DNA of 7,795 nucleotides from an uncultured Oscillospiraceae bacterium (lineage in GTDB: Bacteria; Bacillota; Clostridia; Oscillospirales; Oscillospiraceae). Below the pieces are notes generated by a model. It was not told where the DNA came from and ran no database searches. It saw only the letters and a program-made list of their open reading frames with translations. The position numbers were made by a program, and so were the translations under genes. Positions 6,696 through 7,795 of this stretch are shown here, piece after piece (the stretch's first letter is position 1; every line of letters begins with the position of its first letter). The stretch lies in assembly GCA_910577415.1 (NCBI GenBank), contig CAJTLK010000082.1, positions 1 to 7,795 on the forward strand, in the 5' to 3' direction.

Positions 6696-6704
6696 ATCGG
6701 GCTG
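6678..6704 (+). other. Hairpin straddling the cyuA stop codon
   Basis: CAGCCCGAT (6678-6686) pairs perfectly over nine bases with ATCGGGCTG (6696-6704). The nine-base loop includes the TAA stop at 6693-6695. No T-run follows (TGAATGTCAAAG), so it is not a standard terminator. It may be an mRNA processing or stabilising element, or a partial attenuator that makes symporter levels differ from enzyme levels. Confidence 0.45.
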
Positions 6705-6744
6705 TGAATGTCAAAGCACCATCAAATCGTCAGTGAGAAGAAAA

Positions 6745-6751
6745 AAGGAGG
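6745..6751 (+). promoter_or_regulatory. Ribosome binding site of the symporter gene
   Basis: AAGGAGG lies nine bases before the ATG at 6761, after a purine-rich run. It supports 6761 as the start of the truncated reading frame. Confidence 0.88.
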
Positions 6752-6760
6752 AACTGTTCT

Positions 6761-7795
6761 ATGGCTTCTGAGAAGAAAGGTATGAGCCTGCCCCTCAAGT
6801 TGCTCATCGGCATCGTGATCGGCATTATCGCCGGTATCCTGTGCAGCAATTTTGAGCTGAAGCAGGTCATGACCATCGTGGTCACGCTCAAGTATGTGCT
6901 CAACCAGCTTATCATGTTCTGCGTCCCCCTGATCGTCATCGGCTTTATTGCTCCCTCCATTACCAAAATGGGATCCAACGCCACCAAGATGCTGCTGGTG
7001 GCCATTGCCATTGCCTACATCAGCACTGTGCTTGCCACCACCATGTCCATGGTCGCCGGCTATCTGCTGGTCCCCGTCCTCCCCATTGCTTCCTCTATGG
7101 AGGGCTTGAAGGATCTGCCCGACGTGGCCTTCCAACTGGACATTCCCCAGATCATGCCCGTGATGAGCGCCCTGGTCTTCTCCGTCCTCATCGGCCTGGC
7201 CGCCGTTTGGACCCGCGCCAAGACCATCACCACCGTGCTTCAGGAGTTCCAGAACATCGTTTTGAGCGTCGTAAAGAAGATCGTGATCCCCATTCTACCC
7301 TTCTTTATCGCCCTCACCTTCTGCGGTCTCAGCTATGACGGCACCATCACCAAGCAGTTCCCCGCTTTCCTGTTGGCCATCGTCATCGTCATGGCCGGTC
7401 ACTACGTCTGGATGGCCATCCTCTATGGCGTTGCTGGCGCCTACTCCGGCCACAACTGCATTGAGGTGGTGAAGCACTATGGCCCCGCCTATCTGACCGC
7501 CGTTGGCACCATGTCCTCCGCCGCCACCCTGGCTGTGGCCCTGGAGTGCGCCCGCAAGAGTAAGGTCCTTCGCTCCGACATGGTGGAGTTCGGCATTCCC
7601 CTGTTCGCCAACATCCACCTGTGCGGCTCCGCCCTGACCGAGACCTTCTTCGTTATGATCGTCTCCAAGGTCCTCTACGGTCAACTGCCCAACGTCGGCA
7701 ATATGATCCTGTTCATTTTGCTCCTGGGCATTTTCGCCATTGGCGCCCCCGGCGTCCCCGGCGGCACGGTCATGGCCTCCCTGGGCCTCATCACC
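6761..7795 (+). CDS. Dicarboxylate/amino acid:cation symporter (DAACS family), 3' end outside window
   Basis: Inner-membrane secondary transporter of the sodium:dicarboxylate symporter fold (GltP/SstT/TcyP relatives). The frame is open from the ATG at 6761 to the window edge, giving 345 of an expected 400-430 residues. It begins MASEKKGMSLPLK followed by a first membrane segment (about 11-29), and many further hydrophobic segments follow. Family landmarks: the HP1 serine motif appears as MSSAATL (251-257); the HP2 tip appears as GAPGVPGG (328-335). In between, where the family normally has NMDGT in TM7, this protein has HLCGS (286-290) within the matching context of a PLFAN prefix and an AL suffix. 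Two sodium-site side chains of the canonical motif are therefore replaced. TM8, with the substrate-binding Asp/Arg/Asn residues, is missing from view, so substrate cannot be read directly. Co-transcription with cyuA suggests cysteine or cystine uptake; some DAACS members (TcyP) carry cystine. Serine or threonine is an alternative. Confidence 0.85.
   Translation, partial: MASEKKGMSLPLKLLIGIVIGIIAGILCSNFELKQVMTIVVTLKYVLNQLIMFCVPLIVIGFIAPSITKMGSNATKMLLVAIAIAYISTVLATTMSMVAGYLLVPVLPIASSMEGLKDLPDVAFQLDIPQIMPVMSALVFSVLIGLAAVWTRAKTITTVLQEFQNIVLSVVKKIVIPILPFFIALTFCGLSYDGTITKQFPAFLLAIVIVMAGHYVWMAILYGVAGAYSGHNCIEVVKHYGPAYLTAVGTMSSAATLAVALECARKSKVLRSDMVEFGIPLFANIHLCGSALTETFFVMIVSKVLYGQLPNVGNMILFILLLGIFAIGAPGVPGGTVMASLGLIT

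Noticed and set aside
6722..7135. Minus-strand open frame opposite the symporter gene start
   Set aside because: The translation is rich in Gly, His and Asp, typical of the reverse of hydrophobic membrane codons. The + strand frame has DAACS motifs and a ribosome site.
7295..7684. Minus-strand open frame opposite the symporter gene
   Set aside because: Same reason: a shadow of the membrane protein, with no start context or known motif.

Overview
The window looks like chromosomal DNA from a GC-rich anaerobic Firmicute, probably a gut Clostridia member of the Oscillospiraceae type (Flavonifractor/Oscillibacter-like). This rests on the strong AAGGAGG ribosome sites, the SLH cell-surface protein, the iron-sulfur L-cysteine desulfidase family enzyme, the anaerobe-type gene set, and high GC in coding regions with an AT-rich promoter region. 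The taxon is inferred from style and was not checked against any database. No tRNA, rRNA, CRISPR array, insertion sequence or phage gene was seen.

Layout. Bases 2-574 (+) are the 3' part of a glutamyl-Q tRNA(Asp) synthetase gene. A strong two-way terminator hairpin (575-613) separates it from a convergent 1022-residue secreted protein gene (624-3692, -). That protein combines a phosphodiester glycosidase (NAGPA) domain, Ig-like and jelly-roll-like modules, and three C-terminal SLH repeats. Next on the same strand, 151 bases upstream of it, is hemW (3844-5070, -), the radical SAM heme chaperone. The short gap between them holds a hemW terminator-like hairpin that overlaps the -35 box of a good promoter for the surface protein, followed by a leader hairpin.

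hemW is divergent from a + strand pair. A 329-base AT-rich intergenic region (5071-5399) carries a hemW promoter, a perfect 19-bp palindrome with an extra upstream half-site, and a near-consensus extended -10 promoter. These precede an L-cysteine desulfidase (CyuA/CdsB family) gene (5400-6695). After 65 bases comes a DAACS-family symporter gene (from 6761) that runs off the right edge. The pair reads as a catabolic operon: the symporter would import a small amino acid, plausibly cysteine or cystine, and the [4Fe-4S] enzyme would break it down to pyruvate, ammonia and sulfide. The substrate is inferred from family membership and adjacency.

The most notable points are the operator-like palindrome with a distal half-site, the replacement of the DAACS NMDGT sodium motif by HLCGS in the symporter, and the promoter embedded in a terminator-like hairpin. 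I see no clearly undescribed multi-gene system here; most of the window is ordinary chromosome.
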